In this document: positions 9,933 to 22,100 of the stretch, in pieces | How the letters are laid out: the number at the start of each line of letters is the position of its first letter | Numbering within the stretch: the first letter of the stretch is position 1 | Source of the DNA: Symsagittifera roscoffensis | Taxonomy: Eukaryota > Xenacoelomorpha > Acoela > Convolutidae | NCBI RefSeq assembly: GCF_963678635.1 | Contig: NC_087066.1 | Span: 5,423,954-5,487,953 of the forward strand | Direction: 5' to 3' | DNA length: 64,000 nt | Program-made: the position numbers and the translations under genes | The notes under the pieces: model-generated | What the model was told of the DNA's origin: nothing | Database searches by the model: none | What the model saw: the letters and a program-made list of their open reading frames with translations, nothing else

Positions 9933-12900
9933 AACTTTTCGAAATTTGCTTAAACTTGACAAAAGTTGATATTCTCAACCCTGTACTTGGGTGTTTTCAG
10001 GGTATTTTCAGAGGCTCCAAGTCTTGCCTCAAAATATGAGTGCTCATTTTGAGTAAGTTCCCGAGATATGACGTTTTTTTAGGTTTTTTCAAACGTTTTT
10101 TCAAAAAAAAATATAAAAACTTAATTTTTTTGTGCGAAGTGCTCTTGGGGTAATTTCAGGCGCCTCTTGTTTTGCTTTCTTATGACTGCTCAATTTTTTT
10201 TTTGTTCCGATATGTGATATTTTATGATTTTTTTTCTGAAAATTTAGATGAAAAAAATTCCACACAATTTTAAATTGCCAACCCTTTAGTCAGGTGCTGT
10301 TGAGGTTTTAAATCTCGCCTCCAACGGTGACTGCTCAAATGCTTTTGGATAAGACGTTTTTTCTAATCAACAAAATACAAAAATTACTTGATTAAAAAAT
10401 AAAACTTTTCGAAATTCTCAACTCTACAGTGGGGTGTTCTCTGTGTACTCTCAGACTCAGAGATTGCAGATCTTACCTCCAAGTTTGATTGCTCAAGTCA
10501 TCTTAGTTTTTGATGTATGCCGTTTTTTATGCTTTTGAATTTTTTTAAACTTTGGTTTATGAAATATTTTCCAAGTTCAAAATGCTCAACACTATGGCGA
10601 GGTGCTCTCGAGGTACTCTCTGGATTTTTGCCTGGACTCCAGTTGTGACTGCTCAATGCCTTTTGCGTGCTTAGATATGACATTTTTAAAAATCTTTTTT
10701 CAAAATTTCTAAAAAGCGTTAATTTTGAAATAACTGCTTCAAATTTTGAAGTTGTCGACCCTTCGGAGGGTTGATGTCAAGTTACTACCATCAGTTGCAA
10801 ATGTGGCTTCTCATCATAATATTTTTGCTTAAGGTTTCTTTATGAAATTACAATCACTTTAAGAAAAAAGAGTTTGACATTTTGAATTTAATTACTCTTG
10901 ATTATGTATCCCATTTATGAGTTTGCTAATTTTGTTTCATTTTTTAAAGTGGAAAGTGCAGTTGTATTCAGTCAATTATGAGGATAACCCTTCTTAGTCG
11001 TCTATTCCCTAAATTCGAGAGAAAAAGTTATGGCCTCAAACAAGCCCATTTTTTGACATTTTTGTTGTTGTTTTTTTTTTAGAATTTTGTAACTTTTCTC
11101 AAAAACCTCCATGCCAAACCGGAGATTAAGGCTTGAACTAAAAGAAAAATCTTCTGCGAACTTTCCCTGTGTAGGCGGCTATGCGCTGTCTTTTGAAAAA
11201 ATATGGCTTTAGAAAATGTTTTCGAAAACTTAATCTTTTTTCTTAATACTAACCCGCTGAATCTGAGGATGCCACTTCAATCAAACTAACATGGTGCTTA
11301 GGTTTCCCCGGTTCATGTGTTTCACTCTATGTTTTCAGAAAAGCCGATAAGGTTATCGCCAAAATCCATTTTAACCGTTTTTTTTCTGTACAAATTTTGA
11401 ACTTTTTTCTCGAAAATTAATAGCTAAATCTGTTATTAGGGGTTCAATCTAAAATTAGGGTGTGAAAATCTTCCCTGCAAAAGATGCTATTCCCATGCTT
11501 TTTTTTAGAGAAAAGTAAACGCATTTAGGAAAAGTCAAATTTTCCAATGTTTGATCGTTTCTTGGAATTTTCTTTCACTTATTTCGAACACCAAAAATAT
11601 TCAGTTGAAAGAGCGAATAGTAGTTTTCTCCTTTAAATAAACGACTAGTCCCCTACTTAAGAGGGAAATCACTAGGGTTTTACGCATTTCGGTATCAGTA
11701 CATACAAAGATTAAAATATTAAATTAGGTACATCCAGCATAAGCTAGGGCACTAGTTTACCTCCAAGCGCGACCTTGGCGCAAATGCGAGGTGGTGATAC
11801 TCCTCTCCTAATCAACAGGTGGGACATTCAACTCCGGAACGTTGAAATAGTTTGTTTTGGTTGAAATTTTGATACATAGCATTGACAATTTGATGAAAAA
11901 CTGCAGCTGCTTTATTCGCGGCTAGTGTAAGTAAATTTAGTAGTGGCTGTGGAGCAGTTGTGAGAACGTTTGACTCGTCATCTCAGCAAATAGTGCTCCC
12001 CAGATGTATTTTTCATCTTCTCATTTTTCCTGATTTCATTTTGTTTTGCCTGTTCAGAGATCTTTTTCTTTACATTTTCTTCGCTTGTGTTTGCGAAGCG
12101 CAGCTTCGCCTCTGTGCGACAAGTTGGGTTCATGTTATTTTTAAAAAATCATTAGATGCTTTGAAATTCAAAGATCGTCAAAGCCATATAATTTTTTCTT
12201 TGAAATTCGAACGTTCAGATTTTTTCAAAAAACATCAGTAGTTTTCTGTTTACTTGCGTTCCTTGTATCTTTTCTAAAATCCTATTCTTGCCGAAAGACA
12301 TAAAATTTACTTTTTGCCGAAAGACATAAAATTTGAAACATTTGACATGGTTACACTGAGACTAAATGAACGAGAATTTTACCAATCTCGAAAACTATGA
12401 TACAGATTTATTGAACCATAACAAAAATTCAATTTTGCTTAATCACAACAATTATTTTAACAGTCTGTACTTTTTTGCCTAAAGATTGGCAAAATTTCAT
12501 CAACCTTTTTAGGCTAGATTAGTTAAACAAATTTACTAATGATAAAACAAACAGATTTTCAAAACAATTTTAAATAGTTTTCAAGAAATCAAAAGATGCA
12601 CAATTAGGCATCAGAATGTTATGCACTTTCCTTCGTTCAAATACCCATGAGCAGCTATATTCATGATGTTTGCAATATCTAATGTGTGTTCCAGTCATTT
12701 TGATAATAGCGAAATACACAGTAAAACTGATTTTCTTTTTTTTTGAATTAGGCTCAATCATTATTAACGTCATGATTGAAATTAATTTTTAAGTTCTATA
12801 CACAAGAATCAGAACTATTAATCAAATTTTCAATCATTCTCTCATAAACATGGCCAATAGAAAACAAGCGTCATCGAACAGACGATAAATTTTGAACTAG

Positions 12901-13479
12901 TGTGATTTTTAAACCTAAATTACACAATTTACTTACAGTCAATTGAGTTTCTGATTTCTTTGACAAGCTGTCTGTACGCCATATCCGTAAGATATTCTCA
13001 ATCACGTAGAAAATTATTTTCGATGTGTATGATGCAAGACAATGATATACATTTAAGGGATCTACCAAGACCTATATTCACATCCAAAATATGATTTCCC
13101 GGATGTCGCTCATTCATTTTAGCGACTAGAACCGTTATTCCTAAATATATTCAGGTTTGTTGAAAAGTCATATTGAGGTGTTAAGTCCTTGCTGCACCAT
13201 GAAATGGCCGATTAGCAATACACACTTATAAATGTCCTCTTGTTTTCACTTGGAAAATCGCGCGTTTTTACTTGACGAAATCTCGTGAAGAAGGACGACA
13301 AGAGCTACTTGAATTTTCTATTTAAACACTTGAATTTGAATGTGTTTTCATTCAAGTGTAACAACAAGAAAACTGAAATCCGCACGTGTTTTTACTTAAT
13401 TTTTCTTGTATAAATACTTGAAGATTGAAGTAATTTTACAGATTCTCTAGTCGATTGCTCGCGTTTTTTCCTTGTCCTT
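9933..13479. repeat. S-U block, copy B
   Basis: Near-identical duplicate of 3881-7423 (offset 6052 to 6056; a few single-base and homopolymer differences). It begins directly after the truncated integrase of copy A and ends at an LTR. No gene is recognised in its 3.5 kb. Confidence 0.85.
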
Positions 13480-13759
13480 TGTGAAACGTCGAAAGACAGT
13501 TGTAAAACAAGAATCAATTCTCCTTGTTATGTTATAATCATATAAATAATATAGATAGTTTAGTATTTAAATTGTCATGACAATGAAATAAATACAACTT
13601 AAATCTTTCATAAGTTGTAGAGAATGAATAGAGAGCGCATGATGTTAAGACTAGAGTGGATTGGCAGGTCGGTCACGACCTTGACAGATAATGGAATTTA
13701 GCACGAATAGCTAGCACACTGTTGACGTCATGTTTAAATCTAAGCGACGACGCACCACA
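13480..13759 (-). repeat. Gypsy-element LTR, copy B (solo-like)
   Basis: 280 bp, like the other LTRs but with a 2-bp deletion. It is followed by the polypurine-tract complement and only 274 bases of element noncoding sequence (13760-14033), then the satellite of copy C. No element coding sequence remains here. Confidence 0.85.
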
Positions 13760-14033
13760 TTTCCCCCTCTCGGGAAAAAGAATTCAAACCGTGTTTGAAT
13801 TTCTTTACTATAAAAGTACAAAATTACTAAATGCGCTCTTACATATGAAAATCGTGAAGAACATCAGGTAGACAAAGAGATTCATGGAAATTGACTATCA
13901 TATATAGAGAAATTTGATATGAAGTTTAAAGTTTGTAGCAAGAACAAGGTACAATAGTTTGTATAAGTTCTGGACCAAATGCTGAATTCGATAAATGCAA
14001 AAGTTTTATTTATCTGACCGACGAGTTTGTATA

Positions 14034-17000
14034 TAGGTGCTGTTGAGGTTTTAAATCTCGCCTCCAACGGTGACTGCTCAAATGCTTTTGGATAAGACGT
14101 TTTTTCTAATCAACAAAATACAAAAATTACTTGATTAAAAAATAAAACTTTTCGAAATTCTCAACTCTACAGTGGGGTGTTTTCTGTGTACTCTCAGACT
14201 CAGAGATTGCAGATCTTACCTCCAAGTTTGATTGCTCAAGTCATCTTAGTTTTTGATGTATGCCGTTTTTTATGCTTTTGAATTTTTTTAAACTTTGGTT
14301 TATGAAATATTTTCCAAGTTCAAAATGCTCAACACTATGGCGAGGTGCTCTCGAGGTACTCTCTGGATTTTTGCCTGGACTCCAGTTGTGACTGCTCAAT
14401 GCCTTTTGCGTGCTTAGATATGACATTTTTAAAAATCTTTTTTTAAAATTTCTGAAAAGCGTTAATTTTGAAATAACTGCTTCAAATTTTGAAGTTGTCG
14501 ACCCTTCGGAGGGTTGATGTCAAGTTACTACCATCAGTTGCAAATGTGGCTTCTCATCATAATATTTTTGCTTAAGGTTTCTTTATGAAATTACAATCAC
14601 TTTAAGAAAAAAGAGTTTGACATTTTGAATTTAATTACTCTTGATTATGTATCCCATTTATGAGTTTGCTAATTTTGTTTCATTTTTTAAAGTGGAAAGT
14701 GCAGTTGTATTCAGTCAATTATGAGGATAACCCTTCTTAGTCGTCTATTCCCTAAATTCGAGAGAAAAAGTTATGGCCTCAAACAAGCCCATTTTTTGAC
14801 ATTTTTGTTGTTGTTTTTTTTTAGAATTTTGTAACTTTTCTCAAAAACCTCCATGCCAAACCGGAGATTAAGGCTTGAACTAAAAGAAAAATCTTCTGCG
14901 AACTTTCCCTGTGTAGGCGGCTATGCGCTGTCTTTTGAAAAAATATGGCTTTAGAAAATGTTTTCGAAAACTTAATCTTTTTTCTTAATACTAACCCGCT
15001 GAATCTGAGGATGCCACTTCAATCAAACTAACATGGTGCTTAGGTTTCCCCGGTTCATGTGTTTCACTCTATGTTTTCAGAAAAGCCGATAAGGTTATCG
15101 CCAAAATCCATTTTAACCGTTTTTTTCTGTACAAATTTTGAACTTTTTTCTCGAAAATTAATAGCTAAATCTGTTATTAGGGGTTCAATCTAAAATTAGG
15201 GTGTGAAAATCTTCCCTGCAAAAGATGCTATTCCCATGCTTTTTTTAGAGAAAAGTAAACGCATTTAGGAAAAGTCAAATTTTCCAATGTTTGATCGTTT
15301 CTTGGAATTTTCTTTCACTTATTTCGAACACCAAAAATATTCAGTTGAAAGAGCGAATAGTAGTTTTCTCCTTTAAATAAACGACTAGTCCCCTACTTAA
15401 GAGGGAAATCACTAGGGTTTTACGCATTTCGGTATCAGTACATACAAAGATTAAAATATTAAATTAGGTACATCCAGCATAAGCTAGGGCACTAGTTTAC
15501 CTCCAAGCGCGACCTTGGCGCAAATGCGAGGTGGTGATACTCCTCTCCTAATCAACAGGTGGGACATTCAACTCCGGAACGTTGAAATAGTTTGTTTTGG
15601 TTGAAATTTTGATACATAGCATTGACAATTTGATGAAAAACTGCAGCTGCTTTATTCGCGGCTAGTGTAAGTAAATTTAGTAGTGGCTGTGGAGCAGTTG
15701 TGAGAACGTTTGACTCGTCATCTCAGCAAATAGTGCTCCCCAGATGTATTTTTCATCTTCTCATTTTTCCTGATTTCATTTTGTTTTGCCTGTTCAGAGA
15801 TCTTTTTCTTTACATTTTCTTCGCTTGTGTTTGCGAAGCGCAGCTTCGCCTCTGTGCGACAAGTTGGGTTCATGTTATTTTTAAAAAATCATTAGATGCT
15901 TTGAAATTCAAAGATCGTCAAAGCCATATAATTTTTTCTTTGAAATTCGAACGTTCAGATTTTTTCAAAAAACATCAGTAGTTTTCTGTTTACTTGCGTT
16001 CCTTGTATCTTTTCTAAAATCCTATTCTTGCCGAAAGACATAAAATTTACTTTTTGCCGAAAGACATAAAATTTGAAACATTTGACATGGTTACACTGAG
16101 ACTAAATGAACGAGAATTTTACCAATCTCGAAAACTATGATACAGATTTATTGAACCATAACAAAAATTCAATTTTGCTTAATCACAACAATTATTTTAA
16201 CAGTCTGTACTTTTTTGCCTAAAGATTGGCAAAATTTCATCAACCTTTTTAGGCTAGATTAGTTAAACAAATTTACTAATGATAAAACAAACAGATTTTC
16301 AAAACAATTTTAAATAGTTTTCAAGAAATCAAAAGATGCACAATTAGGCATCAGAATGTTATGCACTTTCCTTCGTTCAAATACCCATGAGCAGCTATAT
16401 TCATGATGTTTGCAATATCTAATGTGTGTTCCAGTCATTTTGATAATAGCGAAATACACAGTAAAACTGATTTTCTTTTTTTTTGAATTAGGCTCAATCA
16501 TTATTAACGTCATGATTGAAATTAATTTTTAAGTTCTATACACAAGAATCAGAACTATTAATCAAATTTTCAATCATTCTCTCATAAACATGGCCAATAG
16601 AAAACAAGCGTCATCGAACAGACGATAAATTTTGAACTAGTGTGATTTTTAAACCTAAATTACACAATTTACTTACAGTCAATTGAGTTTCTGATTTCTT
16701 TGACAAGCTGTCTGTACGCCATATCCGTAAGATATTCTCAATCACGTAGAAAATTATTTTCGATGTGTATGATGCAAGACAATGATATACATTTAAGGGA
16801 TCTACCAAGACCTATATTCACATCCAAAATATGATTTCCCGGATGTCGCTCATTCATTTTAGCGACTAGAACCGTTATTCCTAAATATATTCAGGTTTGT
16901 TGAAAAGTCATATTGAGGTGTTAAGTCCTTGCTGCACCATGAAATGGCCGATTAGCAATACACACTTATAAATGTCCTCTTGTTTTCACTTGGAAAATCG

Positions 17001-17219
17001 CGCGTTTTTACTTGACGAAATCTCGTGAAGAAGGACGACAAGAGCTACTTGAATTTTCTATTTAAACACTTGAATTTGAATGTGTTTTCATTCAAGTGTA
17101 ACAACAAGAAAACTGAAATCCGCACGTGTTTTTACTTAATTTTTCTTGTATAAATACTTGAAGATTGAAGTAATTTTACAGATTCTCTAGTCGATTGCTC
17201 GCGTTTTTTCCTTGTCCTT
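14034..17219. repeat. S-U block, copy C
   Basis: Duplicate of 4243-7423 (offset ~9796). It starts at the junction ...GAGTTTGTATA|TAGGTGCTG, which is shared exactly with the junction at 24806. It ends at the 3' LTR of the full-length element. No gene is recognised. Confidence 0.85.
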
Positions 17220-17501
17220 TGTGAAACGTCGAAAGACAGTTGTAAAACAAGAATCAATTCTCCTTGTTATGTTATAATCATATAAATAATATAGATAGTT
17301 TAGTATTTAAATTATGTCATGACAATGAAATAAATACAACTTAAATCTTTCATAAGTTGTAGAGAATGAATAGAGAGCGCATGATGTTAAGACTAGAGTG
17401 GATTGGCAGGTCGGTCACGACCTTGACAGATAATGGAATTTAGCACGAATAGCTAGCACACTGTTGACGTCATGTTTAAATCTAAGCGACGACGCACCAC
17501 A
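17220..17501 (-). repeat. 3' LTR of the full-length gypsy element
   Basis: 282 bp. On the plus strand it begins TGTGAAACG and ends GCACCACA; read on the minus strand it runs TGTGGTGC...GTTTCACA. It is directly preceded (minus strand) by the purine tract GAGAGGGGGAAA. Confidence 0.88.
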
Positions 17502-17516
17502 TTTCCCCCTCTCGGG
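17502..17516 (-). promoter_or_regulatory. Polypurine tract of the gypsy element
   Basis: On the minus strand CCCGAGAGGGGGAAA abuts the TG of the 3' LTR. This is the expected plus-strand DNA primer for reverse transcription. The same tract follows the LTRs at 7706, 13760 and 24536. Confidence 0.8.
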
Positions 17517-17697
17517 AAAAAGAATTCAAACCGTGTTTGAATTTCTTTACTATAAAAGTACAAAATTACTAAATGCGCTCTTACATATGAAAATCGTGAA
17601 GAACATCAGGTAGACAAAGAGATTCATGGAAATTGACTATCATATATAGAGAAATTTGATATGAAGTTTAAAGTTTGTAGCAAGAACAAGGTACAAG

Positions 17698-17833
17698 AGT
17701 TTGTATAAGTTCTGGACCAAATGCTGAATTCGATAAATGCAAAAGTTTTATTTATCTGACCGACGAGTTTGTATAAGTTCTGGACCAAATGCTGAATTCG
17801 ATAAATGCAAAAGTTTTATTTATCTGACCGACG
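17698..17833. repeat. 68-bp tandem duplication, copy C
   Basis: Same two-unit repeat as at 7902-8037, in the noncoding stretch between the pol stop and the polypurine tract. Confidence 0.85.
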
Positions 17834-17879
17834 CGAAGGATAGTCGGAAGTACTCTTTTTGGGGAAGCGAATAAATTTC

Positions 17880-19010
17880 CTAAAAGACTGCGGAATCCTC
17901 GGGTATATCTGCCCTAGACTGCCCTACTTGGTTTGATCGATCTGAACCAGACACGACAAAACGGTCTTTCTTGTCCGGAGAGGCAGGTGTTGACGGAGGA
18001 GTAGTTGTTGACTGGGACTGAATGACATTAACTGAATGTCTAATAGGACTCTCGTAAAATGTAGTCTGCTTTTTCCGTCGAGATGAAGACCGTGACGAAT
18101 TTGACGATGAAGACATATTCCCATCCTGTTTCGAAAGTATGACGTGACTATCTTGGGTGTTAGAGCCCGATGCTACCAATTTTGACGAAGTTCCTACTTG
18201 TGACTTCGGGATTGACGATTCCTCGTCTGAAGAAATGGGAATAAGATCTGAGCATGCTGGGGTCTTTATTGGAGTTGGCGACTTTGTCTTGATGCTGACA
18301 GGAATTTCCGTTCCTAAATTACCAGACTTAGAGGAGGAGACAATAACTGTAGACTTTGGTTTGATGCTAATAGACTTTGGTTTGATGCTAATAGGAGCCT
18401 CTGTTCCTTGATTACCCGACGTGGAAGAAGATACTGTTAAGTCTACCACCGGAGTAGAATGCTGTGGATAAGGAATGTTCTGTATACCCGAAGCCTCCGA
18501 AGTTGCATCTTCCCTTAACTTCGACGCCACCATTTGGTTGCGGGGTGGGGTATGTGAAACTGGCATAGATGGGAATTTCGAATGAGCAGGCACGTACACT
18601 GTTTTCGCTGAAATACGTTGTCTGGAACCCGATTGTTTGAGAGGCCTATTGTCTTCCGATGATGAAGTTGAAGATGGCACGATTGGGCGTTTCTGCCCTT
18701 TCTTCACAGGAGTTAGTTGTTTTCCTGAAAAACTTAGTTGGGTTGATTTAAGACGTACTGCCAAGTGATTCCTTCTAATAAGTTTTCCTTTATCAGAAAT
18801 ATATGTGGATTCAGTGATCCGCACGATTTTGCCCTTATAAGGTTTGAAAAGTTCTCTGCCAGACTTCCTATTTAGAAATTTCCCAAATATTTCGACCTTA
18901 TTTGGTTCGTTCAATACTAAATAGTCCAAATTACGTTTTGGCAACGAAGGGCGAATTTGTTCCGTTGGCATTTGGTTCCTGAATCTGAGGGTACCAGCAG
19001 ACAAGTTCGA
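17880..19010 (-). CDS. Pol C-terminal region: integrase C-terminal module plus low-complexity tail
   Basis: Continues the gag-pol frame after a TGA at 19011-19013; the first ATG is at 18971. Early residues (ELFKPYKGKI ... GKLIRRNHLAVRL) match the style of the GPY/F-type C-terminal domain of Ty3/gypsy integrases. The rest is Ser/Thr/Pro/Lys-rich with short internal repeats (SIKPKS twice; SSSTSGNQGTE / SSSKSGNLGTE) and a late basic Ser/Arg patch. The frame matches pol exactly, so it is more likely the end of the polyprotein reached by readthrough (or interrupted by a mutation) than a separate env-like gene. Confidence 0.65.
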   Translation of the reverse strand, partial: SNLSAGTLRFRNQMPTEQIRPSLPKRNLDYLVLNEPNKVEIFGKFLNRKSGRELFKPYKGKIVRITESTYISDKGKLIRRNHLAVRLKSTQLSFSGKQLTPVKKGQKRPIVPSSTSSSEDNRPLKQSGSRQRISAKTVYVPAHSKFPSMPVSHTPPRNQMVASKLREDATSEASGIQNIPYPQHSTPVVDLTVSSSTSGNQGTEAPISIKPKSISIKPKSTVIVSSSKSGNLGTEIPVSIKTKSPTPIKTPACSDLIPISSDEESSIPKSQVGTSSKLVASGSNTQDSHVILSKQDGNMSSSSNSSRSSSRRKKQTTFYESPIRHSVNVIQSQSTTTPPSTPASPDKKDRFVVSGSDRSNQVGQSRADIPEDSAVF

Positions 19011-19013
19011 TCA

Positions 19014-19130
19014 AAGAGTGGCTGCGAGGACTTGATTTCTCTCCGTCAGGGTCTTCAGAGCTTTGACTCCCTCCTGATGCGTCAGAGACTTTTTCAACGA
19101 CAACCACTGGTTTGCGGATTGTGCCAAGCT
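19014..19130 (-). CDS. Open stretch of pol between two in-frame stops
   Basis: 38 to 39 codons in the pol frame between TAG (19131-19133) and TGA (19011-19013). They encode a plausible helical segment (SANQWLSLKKSLTHQEG ...) with no other stop. That the frame stays open and protein-like suggests the two stops are recent or are read through. Confidence 0.55.
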
Positions 19131-22100
19131 CTACAGTGCACGGTAGTGGGGTGTATCCGCTACTGAGTCTGTGGTTCCACCAAAATATGGAGACACCATC
19201 GGGCTTGATTGCCCTTTCTTGACGACTTTGATTCTTGGTCGACTATCGCACTGCTCCCGTCGCTGCTCTGGTGTGAGCAAGTCCCGTTCCAAACGTTGGT
19301 TGTCTAAATGAATTCCCGAAGATAAGCGATCAGCCGCTATAGATAGCTCCGTATTCGGAGGACGACCAAATTGAAGTTCGAACGGTGAGACCCCGGTAAC
19401 TGAATTTTTTGTAACCCGGATATCTTCAATAATATTCCTAAGAGTATCCTGAACATTTGAAAAATCCGAACTTAACCGTGAGGCGCCCAAACGACGTTTA
19501 ATTGTTTGTATCGACCTTTCGACTAAACCACAACCACGATGGTCCCCCACCGGGCAAAAATATTGTGCGATATTTTTTTCTAGGCAAAAATTTTGCACTA
19601 ACTTATTTTTCAAACCGGAGTACTGGTCTGTTTTGATGGATATGGGGATACTGTGCTGTTGAATATATGATTTGAGAAATTTAATGATCTTCCGTCCTCC
19701 CGTGGAACGCGTAATCATAGCCGACGGATATTTTGAATAACGGTCGATCGCGATCAAGATATAAATACTATTACCAAATGAGTCAAGTAGAGGGCCTGCG
19801 TAATCAAGTTGCAGCTCTTCATTAGGACCAGATAAAAGAGGTAAAGGCTTGGATGAATTAAATGATGCGTTCGCTTTCAAATTCTTACCAAACTTTGTGC
19901 ACTGAGGACAATCTTTGCAAAGTTGGACGATGTGCCGATGCATTCGGGGCCACCAGATGTATTGCGCTGCGTCAACCATTGCTAACTGACCCGCATGCGA
20001 TCTATGAAGTCGAGATAACAAAGGTTTACGTAGGCACATGGGAATAGCGATCCTATTATCCACCACAACACAGCCATCAACTACCGCTGCACAATGCCAA
20101 AATGATTTAATATAGGAATCGATACGGCAAAATCCTTCGTAATCCCGGTTGACTATTGCTCGTTTCATGAGGCTTAAACTGGCATCTTCGTCCGTGAGCT
20201 CCGACAATACATCTGAATCCAGAATTCCCACCAGTCCGGTTAACGATTTCTGGTCCTTAGCGACCACTGGTGACTTTAAGATTTCGAGACTGTTGACTGA
20301 CTGAGATTGTTGTTTCGATATAACGGGTGTCCTGCCCCGTTTGGACCTGAAATTCGCTAGAATACGGGCGTATTGATTCCTCAGCTCCGTTCCTCGTTGA
20401 ACTGTTGATGATCTTCTGGGTCGAACAGGCCCCGCGCGAAACCGCGGCCTGGCTCTATCTGAGGAGAACCAATGTTGAGTGGCTGGCAGATACTGGTTTA
20501 ACAACTGCTCGAAACTGTCATTTGTGTTGTTGGTACTTGTGTTGGGATTCATTGCAGTCTGAAAATGAAAAGCACTCAATAATCCAATTGCATTCCAACA
20601 AATCCGATATGACGAAGTCAAGGCAAAAAGATCGATTAGCAACGACAACAGATGACAACCGCTCACGGCCAAAATAATAATCCACAATGAAATTAGAATT
20701 GGCAGATAAAATGTGATCCATGCTGAGAAAGTGGCAAAATTCGGCCTGATAATACTCAACGCTGATTGGCTAGAATATGAGCCAACACGTTGGACGCCCT
20801 CTAGCGGAGAAGGAATCGATAGATTAGAGAAATTATTTTGAGTAATGGCTAAAATTTTGTCGCCCTCTAGCGAATATAAACCTTTCGATGTAGATTGAAT
20901 GTCTTGAATTAAGGCGCCCTCTACCGGTATGTTTTCAAATTTGTTCGATGCAACAATTGAACTGTCGATATCGGGACAATTGATCCGAGACTGACAATTT
21001 TCCAATAACTCAATTATGTTAATTTGGTCAGGTACGACATAATCCTGACTTATTTCCGCGGTATTGGATAACTCTTCAGATGAAGTGTAATGCCTGGCCC
21101 AACCGTCCAAAAATTCACACGCATCAAAGAATCGACTAATGCATTTGACGACATATTGTTCGTCAAAACTGCTTGGTCGTGGTGCTTCAAATGTTGGGAA
21201 ACGAGATAAGTAATCTACGATTCCTAGTTTACAGCCGGAGATATGGAAGATATCGAAATCGAAAGGTAATAACCTATCAGCCCATCTGGTTAAACGTGAC
21301 TGATACGTTTTGTTTCCGCGGTTCGTCTTTAACGCAGATATGATTGCTTTGTGATCAGTTAAAATCACGAAATGATTTCCTAACAAGTACGTTCGAAAAT
21401 GCTCACACGACCATACGATCGCTAGAAGTTCTAATTCATTGGTACTGTATTTCTTCTCCTGATCGTTTAGAAAACGTGACGCAAAAGCAATTGGCACCCA
21501 AACATCCTTTTCTATCTCCTGTTCTAATGCAGCACCCAGACCACTATGACTGGCGTCACATTTCACCCGCGAGTTCCGACTTTGGTCATAGTGATACATT
21601 TTTGTTATGTTCGCTATCAACTGCAAGATGTTACTAAACGCCGTTTGCTGACATTCCCCCCACACAAATTTGCTTTTATTACCTGCCGTCAGTGACGGGC
21701 GTAATTGGTCGGAATGGACCTGAAAATTTGGCAAAAATCGTTGTAGGTGGTTGAGTATGCCCATGAATGAACGGAGTTGTTTAAGTGTCCTTGGTGGTTC
21801 CAGAGCAAGTACTGCCTCTATCTTAGAACGTTTCGGTCTGTATCCTTCTGAATCAATATCATATCCTAACCAAGATAATTGATTCAAAGAAAATTCGCAT
21901 TTCGAAAATTTCAGAGCAAAACCTTCTTCATCCAAACGACTTATCACCTTGTCTACAAGGATATTGTGATCCTCGACTGAACCCTTCGAAACAATCAGAA
22001 TATCATCAAGGAAACAAAATACTCCTGACAGACCCTGGAGAGTATTATCCATCGCTTTTTGGAATTCCTTTGGCATGTCCGTTAGTCCATAAAACCCCGT

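Noticed and set aside
17880-19004. Independent env-like or third ORF of the gypsy element
   Set aside because: It has no signal peptide or membrane segment, begins with an integrase C-terminal module and sits in the pol frame.
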